DNA of 64,000 bases from Qipengyuania spongiae (GTDB lineage: Bacteria; Pseudomonadota; Alphaproteobacteria; Sphingomonadales; Sphingomonadaceae), in assembly GCF_026168555.1 (NCBI RefSeq), contig NZ_CP092471.1, positions 506,501 through 570,500 on the forward strand, given 5' to 3'. This document shows, piece by piece, positions 56,123 to 64,000 of the stretch. Position 1 is the stretch's first letter; every line of letters starts with the position of its first letter. A program made the translations under genes and the position numbers. The notes under the pieces were generated by a model. The model ran no database searches and was not told where the DNA came from. It saw nothing but the letters and a program-made list of their open reading frames with translations.

Positions 56123-56865
56123 GCCGCCATCACCTTTTCATAGCCTTCGTTCTCGAGGTCGAGCGCGAGCTCTGGTCCGCCGGTCTTCACGATTTGCCCC
56201 TGCGACAGGATATGGACGAAGTCCGGGCGGACATATTCGAGCAGGCGCTGGTAATGCGTGATCAGCAGCACGGCCTTGTCTTCAGCGCGCATGATCGTGT
56301 TGATCCCGTCACCGACTACCCGAAGCGCGTCGATGTCGAGGCCACTGTCCGTTTCGTCCAGCACGGCGAATTTCGGATCGAGAATGCCCATCTGGACCAT
56401 CTCGGCGCGCTTCTTCTCGCCGCCGGAAAAGCCGACATTCACGTTGCGCTTGAGCATGTCCATGTCGAGTTTGAGCAGGCCCGCCTTCTCCTTGGCGACA
56501 CGCAGGAATTCGCCACCGGTCAGCGGCTCCTCATCGCGCGACTTGCGTTGCGCATTCAGCGCCTCGCGCAGGAACTGGACGTTGGAGACGCCGGGAATTT
56601 CGACCGGATACTGGAAGCCCAGGAAAAGCCCCGCCGCGGCGCGCTCATGCGGCTCCATTTCGAGGAGGTCCTGCCCGTCGAAAGCGACCGATCCGCCGGT
56701 AACCTCGTAACCCGGACGACCGCCCAGCACGTAAGACAAGGTGGACTTGCCCGCGCCGTTGGGACCCATGATGGCATGGACCTCACCCGCATTCACTTCC
56801 AGCGTCAGGCCCTTGAGGATTTCCTTGCCGGCGATTTCGGCGTGGAGATTGTCGATTTTCAGCAT
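56119..56865 (-). CDS. sufC: SufC ATPase
   Basis: SufC drives conformational change of the SufBCD scaffold by ATP hydrolysis. The 248-residue ABC ATPase has the Walker A GPNGAGKSTLSYVLGG, Q-loop region GFQYPVEIPGVS, the signature GFSGGEKKRAEM, Walker B FAVLDETDSGLDIDAL and the H-loop ITHYQRLL. ATG 56865 is the start. It follows the DUF559 gene by one base. Confidence 0.96.
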   Translation of the reverse strand: MLKIDNLHAEIAGKEILKGLTLEVNAGEVHAIMGPNGAGKSTLSYVLGGRPGYEVTGGSVAFDGQDLLEMEPHERAAAGLFLGFQYPVEIPGVSNVQFLREALNAQRKSRDEEPLTGGEFLRVAKEKAGLLKLDMDMLKRNVNVGFSGGEKKRAEMVQMGILDPKFAVLDETDSGLDIDALRVVGDGINTIMRAEDKAVLLITHYQRLLEYVRPDFVHILSQGQIVKTGGPELALDLENEGYEKVMAA

Positions 56866-56866
56866 T

Positions 56867-57484
56867 CTACGGCTTCCGGTTCGTGGGATTGTCGGCACGG
56901 CGCGGGGCCGGACGCGAGGGTTTGGGACCGCGGGGGCCATTGTCTCCGGCTCCCCGCCGGCTGGGTCCGTTGCCGGCGCGATCGTAGCGCGGCTTGCTCT
57001 GCCGGGGATTTTCGGCCTCGTGCCGGCGGCGCGCGGCCTGGCGATCGCGCAGGCGGCGGTTCATGGCTTCGAACACGTCGCCCATCGCCTCGTCGGGCTC
57101 GGCAAGGATGCGCGCGGCGGAGATCCGCAGCACCTCGATCCCCACGGCGGCGAGGCTCTTGTCGCGGCGCGATTGCAGCGCGTCCGCTTCGGCCTCCTCG
57201 ATATCGACCGCGAGCCCCAGCGGATGCGAAACAAAATCGAGGATCGCCGAGCCGACCACCACATGGCGCCCGAACTTGTACTTGCCGAAATCCTCGGCCG
57301 CGAAGCGCGCAGCGAGCGCCTGGTGCGCCTCGGACGAATTTCGCCGCCGATCCCGCGCCCGCTCGTGCAGCGCGTCGAGCCGCTTCTCCGAGATCTCCCA
57401 CCCGCGGCCACGCTTCTTGATCGTGGGCGCGTCGTCGGCGGTCTCGGATGGATCGCGGAGCTGGAGGGTCTTGCGGTCAGTCAT
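56867..57484 (-). CDS. DUF559-like nuclease-fold protein inside the suf operon
   Basis: A 205-residue protein. The middle part (about 50-145) resembles DUF559, a Vsr-like endonuclease fold: RRNSSEAHQALAARFAAED, FGRHVVVGSAILDFVS, VDIEEAEADALQSRRDKSLAAVG and IEVLRISA. The acid residues E, D and E of the fold are seen. The C-terminal 60 residues are basic, proline- and arginine-rich, suggesting nucleic-acid contact. Overlap with the next gene by ATGA fixes it in the operon. Confidence 0.72.
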   Translation of the reverse strand: MTDRKTLQLRDPSETADDAPTIKKRGRGWEISEKRLDALHERARDRRRNSSEAHQALAARFAAEDFGKYKFGRHVVVGSAILDFVSHPLGLAVDIEEAEADALQSRRDKSLAAVGIEVLRISAARILAEPDEAMGDVFEAMNRRLRDRQAARRRHEAENPRQSKPRYDRAGNGPSRRGAGDNGPRGPKPSRPAPRRADNPTNRKP

Positions 57485-57786
57485 GCTGCCTCCTTCTCGC
57501 CGAACCAATGAAGGCGCATGGCGTGTAGGAAGGCGGGGTCGGTAACCGGATATGGGCAAGCATCCCCGAGCACCGAATCGATACCGCAGTCAGGACAAAG
57601 CGCCGTGAAAGGGTCCGGTGCCTCCGAATAGCTGCCTTGCGTTTCTTCAATCCACTCTTCGATGCTCGAAGGCGAAAAGATCGATTCACAGTGGAAGCAG
57701 CCGCACTCCTTGCTCTCCCGTAGGAGCGTCCGATTCATCGCGGCAAGCCGATGAGCTGCTTGAATAGTTTTTGAGTCGAGGTTCAC
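57481..57786 (-). CDS. zinc-ribbon-like small protein inside the suf operon
   Basis: A 101-residue protein with two cysteine pairs, CGCFHC at about 28-33 and [12 protein letters not shown] near 64-75, which would bind zinc. The frame around [22 protein letters not shown] is a conserved signature of a widespread small family of unknown function. The start is GTG 57786, overlapping the sufB stop as GTGA; it overlaps the DUF559 gene by four bases. Confidence 0.78.
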   Translation of the reverse strand: MNLDSKTIQAAHRLAAMNRTLLRESKECGCFHCESIFSPSSIEEWIEETQGSYSEAPDPFTALCPDCGIDSVLGDACPYPVTDPAFLHAMRLHWFGEKEAA

Positions 57787-59279
57787 CCCACACTCCCCTC
57801 AAGACTAATCGCCAGCAGCTTCTGCGCCTCGACCGCAAACTCCATCGGCAGCTGCTTCATCACGTCCTTGGCGAAGCCGTTGACGATCAGCGCCATCGCC
57901 TCCTCCTCGTCCAGCCCGCGCTGCATGGCGTAGAACAGCTGGTCGTCGGAAATCTTGCTGGTGGTCGCCTCGTGCTCGATCTGGGCGCTCGGGTTCTTGA
58001 CCTCGATATAGGGCACGGTGTGCGCGCCGCACTGGTCGCCGATCAGCAGACTGTCGCATTCGGTGCGGTTGCGCACGTTCTCGGCATTGGCCGCGACTGC
58101 CACGCGGCCGCGATAGGTGTTGCTGCTCTTGCCCGCCGAAATGCCCTTGGAGATGATCGTGCTGCGCGTGCCGCTGGCATTGTGGATCATCTTGGTGCCC
58201 GTGTCGGCCTGCTGGTAATTGTTGGTCACCGCGACCGAGTAGAACTCGCCCACGCTGTCGACGCCGTTGAGCACGCAGCTGGGATACTTCCAGGTAACGG
58301 CACTGCCGGTCTCGACCTGCGTCCAGCTGATCTTGCTGCGCGCGCCTTGACACAAGCCACGCTTGGTGACGAAATTGTAGATGCCGCCCTTGCCCTCGGC
58401 ATTGCCGGGATACCAGTTCTGGACGGTCGAGTACTTGATCTCGGCATCTTCCATCGCGACCAGTTCGACGACGGCGGCATGAAGCTGGTTCTCGTCGCGC
58501 ATCGGGGCGGTGCAGCCTTCGAGATAGCTGACATAACTGCCCTTCTCGGCCACGATCAGCGTGCGTTCGAACTGGCCGGTGTTCTCCGCATTGATGCGGA
58601 AATAGGTGGAAAGCTCCATCGGGCAGCGCACCCCTTCGGGCACGTAGACGAACGTGCCGTCCGAAAAGACCGCGCAGTTGAGCGTCGCGAAGTAATTGTC
58701 GCGCTGCGGCACGATGCGGCCAAGCCACTTCTTGACGAGCTCGGGATATTCGCGGATCGCCTCGCTGATGGATAGGAAGATGACGCCCGCCTTCTTCAGC
58801 TCCTCGCGGAAGGTGGTGGCGACGCTGACGCTGTCGAAGACCGCATCGACCGCCACCTTGCGCGCGCCCTTCACGCCCGCAAGGACCTCCTGCTCCGCGA
58901 TCGGAATGCCGAGCTTGTCGTAGGTCGACTTGATTTCGGGATCGAGCTCGTCGAGCGATTCCAGCTCCACCTTCTTCTTCGGCGCGGCGTAGTAATAGGC
59001 GTCCTGATAGTCGATCGGCGGATATCCGAGCTTGGCCCAGTCCGGCTCCACCATCTCCTGCCAGATGCGGAACGCCTTCAGCCGCCATTCGAGCATCCAT
59101 TCGGGCTCTTTCTTCTTGGCGGAAATGAAGCGGACCGTATCTTCGTCGAGGCCCTTGGGCGCGAATTCGGTGTCGATCTCCGAATGCCAGCCGAATTCGT
59201 ATTCGGCGACCTTCGCGGCGGCCTCCCTCGCCTCGCGGTCCTGCTCCGGACGGGTCTGGATATCGATGGTGTCGCTCAT
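57783..59279 (-). CDS. sufB: SufB scaffold subunit
   Basis: SufB is the core Fe-S assembly scaffold subunit. The 498-residue length is normal. Typical segments are [45 protein letters not shown] broken at usual positions, [42 protein letters not shown] and the C-terminal [27 protein letters not shown] 59279 overlaps the regulator stop by ATGA. Confidence 0.97.
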   Translation of the reverse strand: MSDTIDIQTRPEQDREAREAAAKVAEYEFGWHSEIDTEFAPKGLDEDTVRFISAKKKEPEWMLEWRLKAFRIWQEMVEPDWAKLGYPPIDYQDAYYYAAPKKKVELESLDELDPEIKSTYDKLGIPIAEQEVLAGVKGARKVAVDAVFDSVSVATTFREELKKAGVIFLSISEAIREYPELVKKWLGRIVPQRDNYFATLNCAVFSDGTFVYVPEGVRCPMELSTYFRINAENTGQFERTLIVAEKGSYVSYLEGCTAPMRDENQLHAAVVELVAMEDAEIKYSTVQNWYPGNAEGKGGIYNFVTKRGLCQGARSKISWTQVETGSAVTWKYPSCVLNGVDSVGEFYSVAVTNNYQQADTGTKMIHNASGTRSTIISKGISAGKSSNTYRGRVAVAANAENVRNRTECDSLLIGDQCGAHTVPYIEVKNPSAQIEHEATTSKISDDQLFYAMQRGLDEEEAMALIVNGFAKDVMKQLPMEFAVEAQKLLAISLEGSVG

Positions 59280-59698
59280 GCCATTTCTTTCGCGGGCGCG
59301 GGATGCGTGCCCAGTTGAGTCAGGGGAATCGCCGCCAGCGCACCGCGCAGGGCGTCGTTGATGACCGGCCAGTGCGACCGGACGCTGCAATCATGGTCCA
59401 CCACGCAAGTACCGCCGTCGATGCAGGCGGTGAGCGCGATCGGCCCCTCCACCGCCTCGACGATGTCGGCAACGCTGATCGCCGCGGCAGGCCGGGCCAG
59501 CTGCAGGCCGCCGCCCGCTCCGCGCGTCGAACGCAGCAACCCGGCGGCGGACAGCTTGCTTACCAGCTTCTGCACCGTGGGCACAGGCAGGCCGGTTTCC
59601 GCCGCCAGCTCGGATGCGCTGGTGCGACCCCCGCCGCAATGGCGAGCCGCTGCACTCATCGTCAGCACGGCATAATCGGCGAGGTTGGAAAGGCGCAT
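59276..59698 (-). CDS. iscR: IscR-like Rrf2-family Fe-S regulator of the suf operon
   Basis: A 140-residue winged-helix regulator leading the suf operon. [20 protein letters not shown] starts the HTH, followed by [27 protein letters not shown] and the wing [14 protein letters not shown]. The cluster ligands C92, C98 and C104 match the numbering of E. coli IscR, so it should carry a [2Fe-2S] cluster. A palindrome directly upstream fits autoregulation. Confidence 0.92.
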   Translation of the reverse strand: MRLSNLADYAVLTMSAAARHCGGGRTSASELAAETGLPVPTVQKLVSKLSAAGLLRSTRGAGGGLQLARPAAAISVADIVEAVEGPIALTACIDGGTCVVDHDCSVRSHWPVINDALRGALAAIPLTQLGTHPAPAKEMA

Positions 59699-59703
59699 AG
59701 CTT

Positions 59704-59726
59704 AATCGGACCAAATCGTTCCGATT
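59704..59726. promoter_or_regulatory. candidate Rrf2/IscR operator of the suf operon
   Basis: AATCGGA and TCCGATT form a perfect 7-bp inverted repeat with a 9-base spacer, immediately upstream of the regulator start. The size and position suit a dimeric Rrf2 repressor. Confidence 0.75.
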
Positions 59727-59782
59727 GGCGAGCTAGTGATGCAAACCGCGCCTTTCAACCCAAATCCGCCTCCTGCGAGTCG

Positions 59783-60703
59783 TTAGCAGTCCTCTTGATC
59801 GCCGTTCCCAAGCTCGCGCAGATTCTTCGCATCGAGCATTTCGTTCAGAATCGGAGAATCTCCATCGCCGAGCCGCGCCGGCGTACGGCCCGCGAACAGT
59901 CGGAGCTCACGGATCATGTGCGACTGATCGTAGAAGGCCTCGGCAATCTCGGCTTCGTATTCGTCGGTCAGCGTGGGAAGGGAAAGCAGCGCCGCGGTGC
60001 GCAGGGCGCGGTATTTTCGTCGCAGCGCCATCGGTGAAACTCCGAAATAACGTTCCACCAGACGCTGTGTCTGCCGGCGGCAATAGCCGCTCTCCGCGTA
60101 AAGCGCGCCAAGATCGGGCACCAGCGCGCGGGCGAGCCAGGCATTGGTGGCAGCAATCAACCGTGCATGACCGGGATTGACGTCCCGCAACGCTCCGCGG
60201 ATCATCATGCCGAGCTCCCGAGCGCACGCTTTCCCATCCATCCGCCCTTCGCGATAGGCCGCGCACAGGGCATGACCCCGCGTGACCAAGTCGGAATCTA
60301 GCCAACTGCCCGCATCATAAAGTCGGTTCGCATGGGTCTTGGCGCACAACCCGGTGAGCGCTGCCCAGCCGAGCGGAGTGAGCGCCGCACCGATGGCATG
60401 GAACGGGCCGTCGACCGCGAAAGGCGCAGCCTGAGCGAACGGGGTGAGGAGATTGACTTCGTACGAGGGATCGCTTCCGCCCCCCGGCCGGCTCATCACC
60501 CCGTTGCCGTAGGCGAAAAGGACCAGATGCCCAACCGCGGCCGGCTGGATATCGTTGATCTGCAGCTCATCGCAGCGGAAATGGTAGAAAGTGGTGACGT
60601 GATCGGCCAGTTCGGGAGGGCTACCCAGATAGTCGAGCGTGAACCGGCTCGCAGGCGTCAGCCGCGATTCCCCCCTTTCGCAATCGACGCCCCCGTCATG
60701 CAT
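59783..60703 (-). CDS. AraC-family transcriptional regulator
   Basis: A 306-residue regulator with an N-terminal unassigned sensor domain and a C-terminal AraC HTH region. The DNA-binding part reads ALYAESGYCRRQTQRLVERYFG and AEAFYDQSHMIRELRLFAGRTP, with the FGVSPMALRRKYR helix. The frame extends to 60928, but I start at ATG 60703 because AGAGG lies ahead and a terminator sits in the extension (60774-60808). Targets unknown. Confidence 0.85.
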   Translation of the reverse strand: MHDGGVDCERGESRLTPASRFTLDYLGSPPELADHVTTFYHFRCDELQINDIQPAAVGHLVLFAYGNGVMSRPGGGSDPSYEVNLLTPFAQAAPFAVDGPFHAIGAALTPLGWAALTGLCAKTHANRLYDAGSWLDSDLVTRGHALCAAYREGRMDGKACARELGMMIRGALRDVNPGHARLIAATNAWLARALVPDLGALYAESGYCRRQTQRLVERYFGVSPMALRRKYRALRTAALLSLPTLTDEYEAEIAEAFYDQSHMIRELRLFAGRTPARLGDGDSPILNEMLDAKNLRELGNGDQEDC

Positions 60704-60773
60704 TCGCAACCTCTCGGCTTGCGACCCTTGGACATTGCTGCCCCAAATCGCACCGCGAATCCAGAAGCTATCC

Positions 60774-60808
60774 AAAAAAAGGGCGGCCTCCGGAATGGAA
60801 AGCCGCCC
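60774..60808 (-). terminator. rho-independent terminator between pyrD and the AraC-type gene
   Basis: On the minus strand GGGCGGC (60808-60802) pairs with GCCGCCC (60787-60781), with extra pairs inside, followed by seven U residues (60780-60774). It would end a short minus-strand transcript started upstream. Confidence 0.7.
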
Positions 60809-60988
60809 CTTGAAGTCGAGGAACCCGTCACATGAATGCGCCGAGCCCTTCGGGTCGCAGGCATTGTCATAAACGTCATTGATTGCGGAGCATTGTATGC
60901 AAGCGACATAATGCGAGGCATCGTGCACCGGACCCTTTCGAATGTTCCACGTCTCGACAGCACAAGCGGGCGGTCATAGGGGTCTGCC

Positions 60989-62017
60989 ATGCTGTTCCCG
61001 CTCTTCAAGCCGGCCCTGTTCCGCATCGACCCGGAGCGGGCGCACCGCCTCACGATCGAGACGCTGAAGAAGGTTCCCACGCGCCGCCCCGCAAAGCCCG
61101 GCCGGTTGGCGATCGACGTCGCGGGACTGCGCTTTCCCAACCCGGTCGGGCTTGCAGCCGGGTTCGACAAGGATGCCGAAGTGGTCCCGGCAATGTTCGG
61201 GCTGGGTTTCGGAGCGGTCGAGGTCGGCTCGATCACGCCGCGCCCCCAGGCCGGCAATCCCAAGCCGCGCCTTTTCCGGCTGGTCGAGGACCGGGCAGTC
61301 ATCAACCGGATGGGCTTTAACAATGGCGGCGCCGAAGCGGCCGCCCGGCGGCTCGCGACGCAGCGGCGCGGACCGGGCGTGCTGGGGATAAACATCGGGG
61401 CGAACAAGGACAGCACCGATCGCATCGCGGATTATGCGCTGATGACCCGGCAGATGGCACCGCTGGCCGATTATCTCACCGTGAACATCTCAAGCCCCAA
61501 CACCCCCGGGCTGCGCGCGCTTCAGGACGAGGGGGCTCTGAAAGAGTTGCTCGACGCCGTCTTCGAAGCGCGGGGGGGCGAAGGTCCGCCGGTGTTTCTG
61601 AAAGTCGCCCCCGATCTCGAACGCGCGGATATCGACGCCATCGCACGGATCGCGCTCGGTTCCGGACTGAACGGTCTGATCGTCTCGAACACCACGATTT
61701 CGCGGCCGGCTCTTCGTTCCACCCAAGCTGCGGAAACGGGTGGCCTTTCCGGCGCGCCGCTTCGCGATCTCGCGCTCGAACGCCTGCGCGATTTTCGCAA
61801 AGCCACTGGCGGGGCGATCCCGCTGATCGGCGTGGGTGGAATAGCCACCGCCGAGGATGCCTGGGCGCGGATCCGCGCCGGCGCCAGCCTGGTCCAGCTC
61901 TACAGCGCCATGGTCTATGAAGGGCCCGCACTTCCCGGGCGGATCACCCGCGGCCTCGAGCGGTTGATGGATCGCGACGGGTTCGGCTCGATTGCCGAAG
62001 CGGTCGGAAGCGAATAA
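60989..62017 (+). CDS. pyrD: dihydroorotate dehydrogenase (quinone)
   Basis: PyrD oxidises dihydroorotate to orotate, reducing membrane quinone, in pyrimidine synthesis. The 342-residue class-2 enzyme has an N-terminal membrane-association helix (FKPALFRIDPERAHRLTIETL), then PVGLAAGFDKDAEV, GSITPRPQAGNPKPRLFRL, the catalytic serine in NISSPNTPG, LKVAPDL, and VGGIATAEDAWARIRAGASLVQ. ATG 60989 is chosen. Confidence 0.96.
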   Translation: MLFPLFKPALFRIDPERAHRLTIETLKKVPTRRPAKPGRLAIDVAGLRFPNPVGLAAGFDKDAEVVPAMFGLGFGAVEVGSITPRPQAGNPKPRLFRLVEDRAVINRMGFNNGGAEAAARRLATQRRGPGVLGINIGANKDSTDRIADYALMTRQMAPLADYLTVNISSPNTPGLRALQDEGALKELLDAVFEARGGEGPPVFLKVAPDLERADIDAIARIALGSGLNGLIVSNTTISRPALRSTQAAETGGLSGAPLRDLALERLRDFRKATGGAIPLIGVGGIATAEDAWARIRAGASLVQLYSAMVYEGPALPGRITRGLERLMDRDGFGSIAEAVGSE

Positions 62018-62027
62018 CGCCCTCGCC

Positions 62028-63731
62028 ATGCTGCGCCATCTTCTCGCTCCGCTGGTCGCCCTTTCCCTTGCCGGATGCGCCACCATCGCACCGCCCGCTC
62101 CGGCATCGACCGAGACCATCACCGGCAGCGTTAGCGCCGCCGATCCGCGGGCCGAAGACGCGGGGCGCGAGATGCTCCGGCGCGGCGGAAGCGCGACCGA
62201 CGCCGCCATCGCCGTTATGCTCGCGCTTACAGTGGTCGAGCCGCAGAGTTCGGGTATCGGCGGAGGCGGCTTTCTCGTCAGGGGAATGCGCGATGGTTCG
62301 GTGGAAGCCTATGATGGCCGCGAAACCGCACCCGCGGCCGCGACGCCGGACTGGTTCCTGAAACCCGACGGCACATTGCCGCCTTTCGGCGAATCGGTCC
62401 GCAGCGGCCTCAGCGTCGGGGTCCCCGGCAATATCGCGCTCGCCATGCGCGCCCATGCCGATCACGGCCGCCTTCCCTGGTCAGAACTTTTCGAACCGGC
62501 AATCCGCCTCGCCCGCGACGGCTTCCAGATCAATCCGCGCCTGCACGGCTCGCTTTCCGCCAGCCGCGACCGCGCTGCCTTCACTTCCCTGGGACGCGAA
62601 TTGTTCTTCGACGAGACCGGCGAACCGCGGCCGGTCGGTCATCTGGTTACGAACGAGCCACTGGCGCGAACTCTGGAAGAAATTGCAGCCGATCCCGCGC
62701 GTTTCTACACCGGACCCGATGCGGCGGAATGGAGCGAGGCAATCGCCGGAGCCACCCCGCGGCCGAGCGGAATGACGGCAGAGGATTTCGCGAACTATCG
62801 CGCGAAAACGCGCGACCCGGTGTGCGGCACCTACCGGGCGCACCGGGTCTGTTCGATGGGTCCGCCGACTTCGGGCGGCGTTGTGGTGTTGCAGATGCTC
62901 GGCATGCTCGAGCGATTCGATCTGGCCGCACTCGGCTTGCGCGACCCGAGGACCTGGCATCTGTTCGTGGAAGCACAGCGCCTCGCCTATGCCGACCGCG
63001 AGCTCTATCTTGCCGACAGCGATTTCGTGTCGGTTCCGCTCGAGGGGCTGCTCGATCCGGCATACCTTGCCCGGCGCAGCGCGGTGATCGCATCGGGTTC
63101 GACCATCGAGACAGTCCAACCGGGCCAACCCGCTGGCGCCCCCCGCGCTTTGGCCGACGGAGACGAACCGGAGGAAAAGGGCACCACCCATTTCGCCATC
63201 GTGGATGCGGACCAGACCATGATCAGCTACACCTCGACGATCGAAGGCCCCTTCGGATCGGGCCTGATGGTGGGCGGGTTCTATCTTAACAACGAACTGA
63301 CCGATTTCAGCCGTTCCCCGACCGTCGATGGCCGTCCGGTCGCCAATCGTGTCGAGGGCGGCAAGCGTCCGCGCAGCTCGATGGCGCCGGTCGTGATCTA
63401 CGATCCGCAAGGCCGCCCGCTGCTTGCCATCGGGGCGGCCGGGGGCGCGACCATTCCCGTTCAGACGGCCCGCAGCATCGTCGGGATCATCGATTTCGGC
63501 CTTCCCGCCGAGGATGCGCTGGGCTTGCCGTTCATCATGGCCGGCGGCGATGGCGTATTCGTCGAGCAGGGGACCTGGCTCGCCGATGCTATTCCCGCGC
63601 TCGTCGCGCTGGGACATGGCGAAGTCTCCACGCGGCAGGTGGGCTTGAAGGCTGGCGCGGTCCTGCGCACCGAAAGCGGATGGGTCTCTGCCCGCGACCC
63701 CCGGATCGAAGCGCAGGTTGCCCTTCCCTGA
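62028..63731 (+). CDS. ggt: gamma-glutamyltransferase lipoprotein
   Basis: This 567-residue enzyme transfers or hydrolyses gamma-glutamyl groups of glutathione in the periplasm. A lipoprotein signal (LAPLVALSLAGC) starts it. The N-terminal nucleophile site is in KGTTHFAIVDADQTMISYTS, where T follows KGT; the large subunit has PQSSGIGGGGFLV and YDGRETAP, and the small-subunit core SSMAPVVIYDPQGRPLLAIGAAGG. ATG 62028 follows pyrD by ten bases. Confidence 0.93.
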   Translation: MLRHLLAPLVALSLAGCATIAPPAPASTETITGSVSAADPRAEDAGREMLRRGGSATDAAIAVMLALTVVEPQSSGIGGGGFLVRGMRDGSVEAYDGRETAPAAATPDWFLKPDGTLPPFGESVRSGLSVGVPGNIALAMRAHADHGRLPWSELFEPAIRLARDGFQINPRLHGSLSASRDRAAFTSLGRELFFDETGEPRPVGHLVTNEPLARTLEEIAADPARFYTGPDAAEWSEAIAGATPRPSGMTAEDFANYRAKTRDPVCGTYRAHRVCSMGPPTSGGVVVLQMLGMLERFDLAALGLRDPRTWHLFVEAQRLAYADRELYLADSDFVSVPLEGLLDPAYLARRSAVIASGSTIETVQPGQPAGAPRALADGDEPEEKGTTHFAIVDADQTMISYTSTIEGPFGSGLMVGGFYLNNELTDFSRSPTVDGRPVANRVEGGKRPRSSMAPVVIYDPQGRPLLAIGAAGGATIPVQTARSIVGIIDFGLPAEDALGLPFIMAGGDGVFVEQGTWLADAIPALVALGHGEVSTRQVGLKAGAVLRTESGWVSARDPRIEAQVALP

Positions 63732-63779
63732 TCGCCGAGTGAGTGGCCCGCTTGCCGTAACCGTGCCGCCAAATTACAC

Positions 63780-63799
63780 CCGGCCTCGGGAGTAGGCCG
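63780..63799. other. hairpin upstream of the acyl-CoA synthetase gene
   Basis: CGGCCT and AGGCCG, separated by seven bases, form a short stem 20 bases before the acyl-CoA synthetase start. No U-tract follows on the plus strand. It may end the ggt message weakly or lie in the next leader. Confidence 0.3.
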
Positions 63800-63818
63800 A
63801 AAAACAAAGCGAGGGCTC

Positions 63819-64000
63819 GTGCAGATTCTGTCGGATATCGACCAGGCGAACAATCTGGTCGAACTCTTCCTGAAGCGCGCCGACGAAAAGGGCGATGTCG
63901 CTTTCCTCGGCTTCAAGCATCAGGGGCGATGGCAGACGATAAGTTGGGCGGAAGCCGCGCGGCAAGTCTGTCTGCTCGCTGAAAACCTGCGCGCGCTGGG
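63819..64000 (+). CDS. AMP-binding (long-chain acyl-CoA) synthetase, N-terminal part
   Basis: The visible 60 residues start at GTG 63819 and read MQILSDIDQANNLVELFLKR, then GDVAFLGFKHQGRWQTISWA, LLAENLRALG. Those are typical of the N-terminus of AMP-dependent acyl-CoA synthetases (long-chain fatty acid ligases), which activate fatty acids. The catalytic motifs lie beyond the right edge. GAGGG sits just ahead of the GTG. Confidence 0.72.
   Translation, partial: MQILSDIDQANNLVELFLKRADEKGDVAFLGFKHQGRWQTISWAEAARQVCLLAENLRAL

Overview
The window is a dense, GC-rich alphaproteobacterial chromosome segment. The gene content fits Sphingomonadales, probably Erythrobacteraceae: heparinase-like gene between purH and rpe, DUF2141 proteins, DUF2093, an MmcB gene under an alphaproteobacterial LexA box, and an IscR-led suf operon. 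The genus is inference; no rRNA is present. Most genes sit in tight operons whose stop and start codons overlap by four bases (ATGA, GTGA or TTGA).

Layout. 1-5.3 kb (+): the end of a POT peptide transporter, two exported amidohydrolase-like proteins (the second has lost its metal ligands), an FKBP isomerase and NnrU. 5.3-13.7 kb (-): crotonase, dxs, a Fur/Zur regulator, msrA with a 39-residue membrane microprotein, purH, heparinase-like, rpe. 13.9-16.4 kb: a DUF2141 protein, then diacylglycerol kinase with a nucleotidyltransferase that resembles TAM41 CDP-diacylglycerol synthase. 16.6-21.8 kb (-): an OmpR/EnvZ-type pair, a canonical beta-carbonic anhydrase, a hairpin with a U-tract, then a SulP anion transporter and a second carbonic anhydrase lacking a zinc cysteine.

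22.1-27.7 kb is a small integrated element in the 3' end of tRNA-Arg(CCG). It is bounded by a 14-bp direct repeat identical to the tRNA end, and carries an integrase, an arsenic operon (ArsR, ArsI-like, ArsC, ACR3) with a palindromic operator, an AlpA-like regulator and a broken hsdR. A truncated 5' half of a second tRNA-Arg lies just beyond it.

28-37.3 kb (+): mmcB, a membrane di-iron hydroxylase, a second DUF2141 protein, a PAS protein, an App1-type phosphatase, an esterase, and an exported set of two M48 proteases around a DsbA-like protein. 37.3-43 kb: an HD-domain protein (-), a LytS/LytR pair, an AI-2E-family exporter, nadC and RNase T2. 42.8-47.7 kb: tadA, an acidic lipoprotein, rpmB (+), a phytase-like esterase, an M23 peptidase, DUF2093 and xseA; xseA and purD diverge from one shared CATG. 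47.7-52.6 kb: purD, a PQQ-type sugar dehydrogenase, a PfkB/adenosine kinase, EI24 and a lipoprotein.

52.6-59.7 kb (-) is a complete suf operon: iscR-sufB-[Zn-ribbon]-[DUF559]-sufC-[exported protein]-sufD-sufS-sufT-sufA-[78 aa]. It has an inverted-repeat operator ahead of the regulator and four extra genes among the canonical ones. The window ends with an AraC-type regulator (-), pyrD, a gamma-glutamyltransferase lipoprotein and the start of an acyl-CoA synthetase (+).
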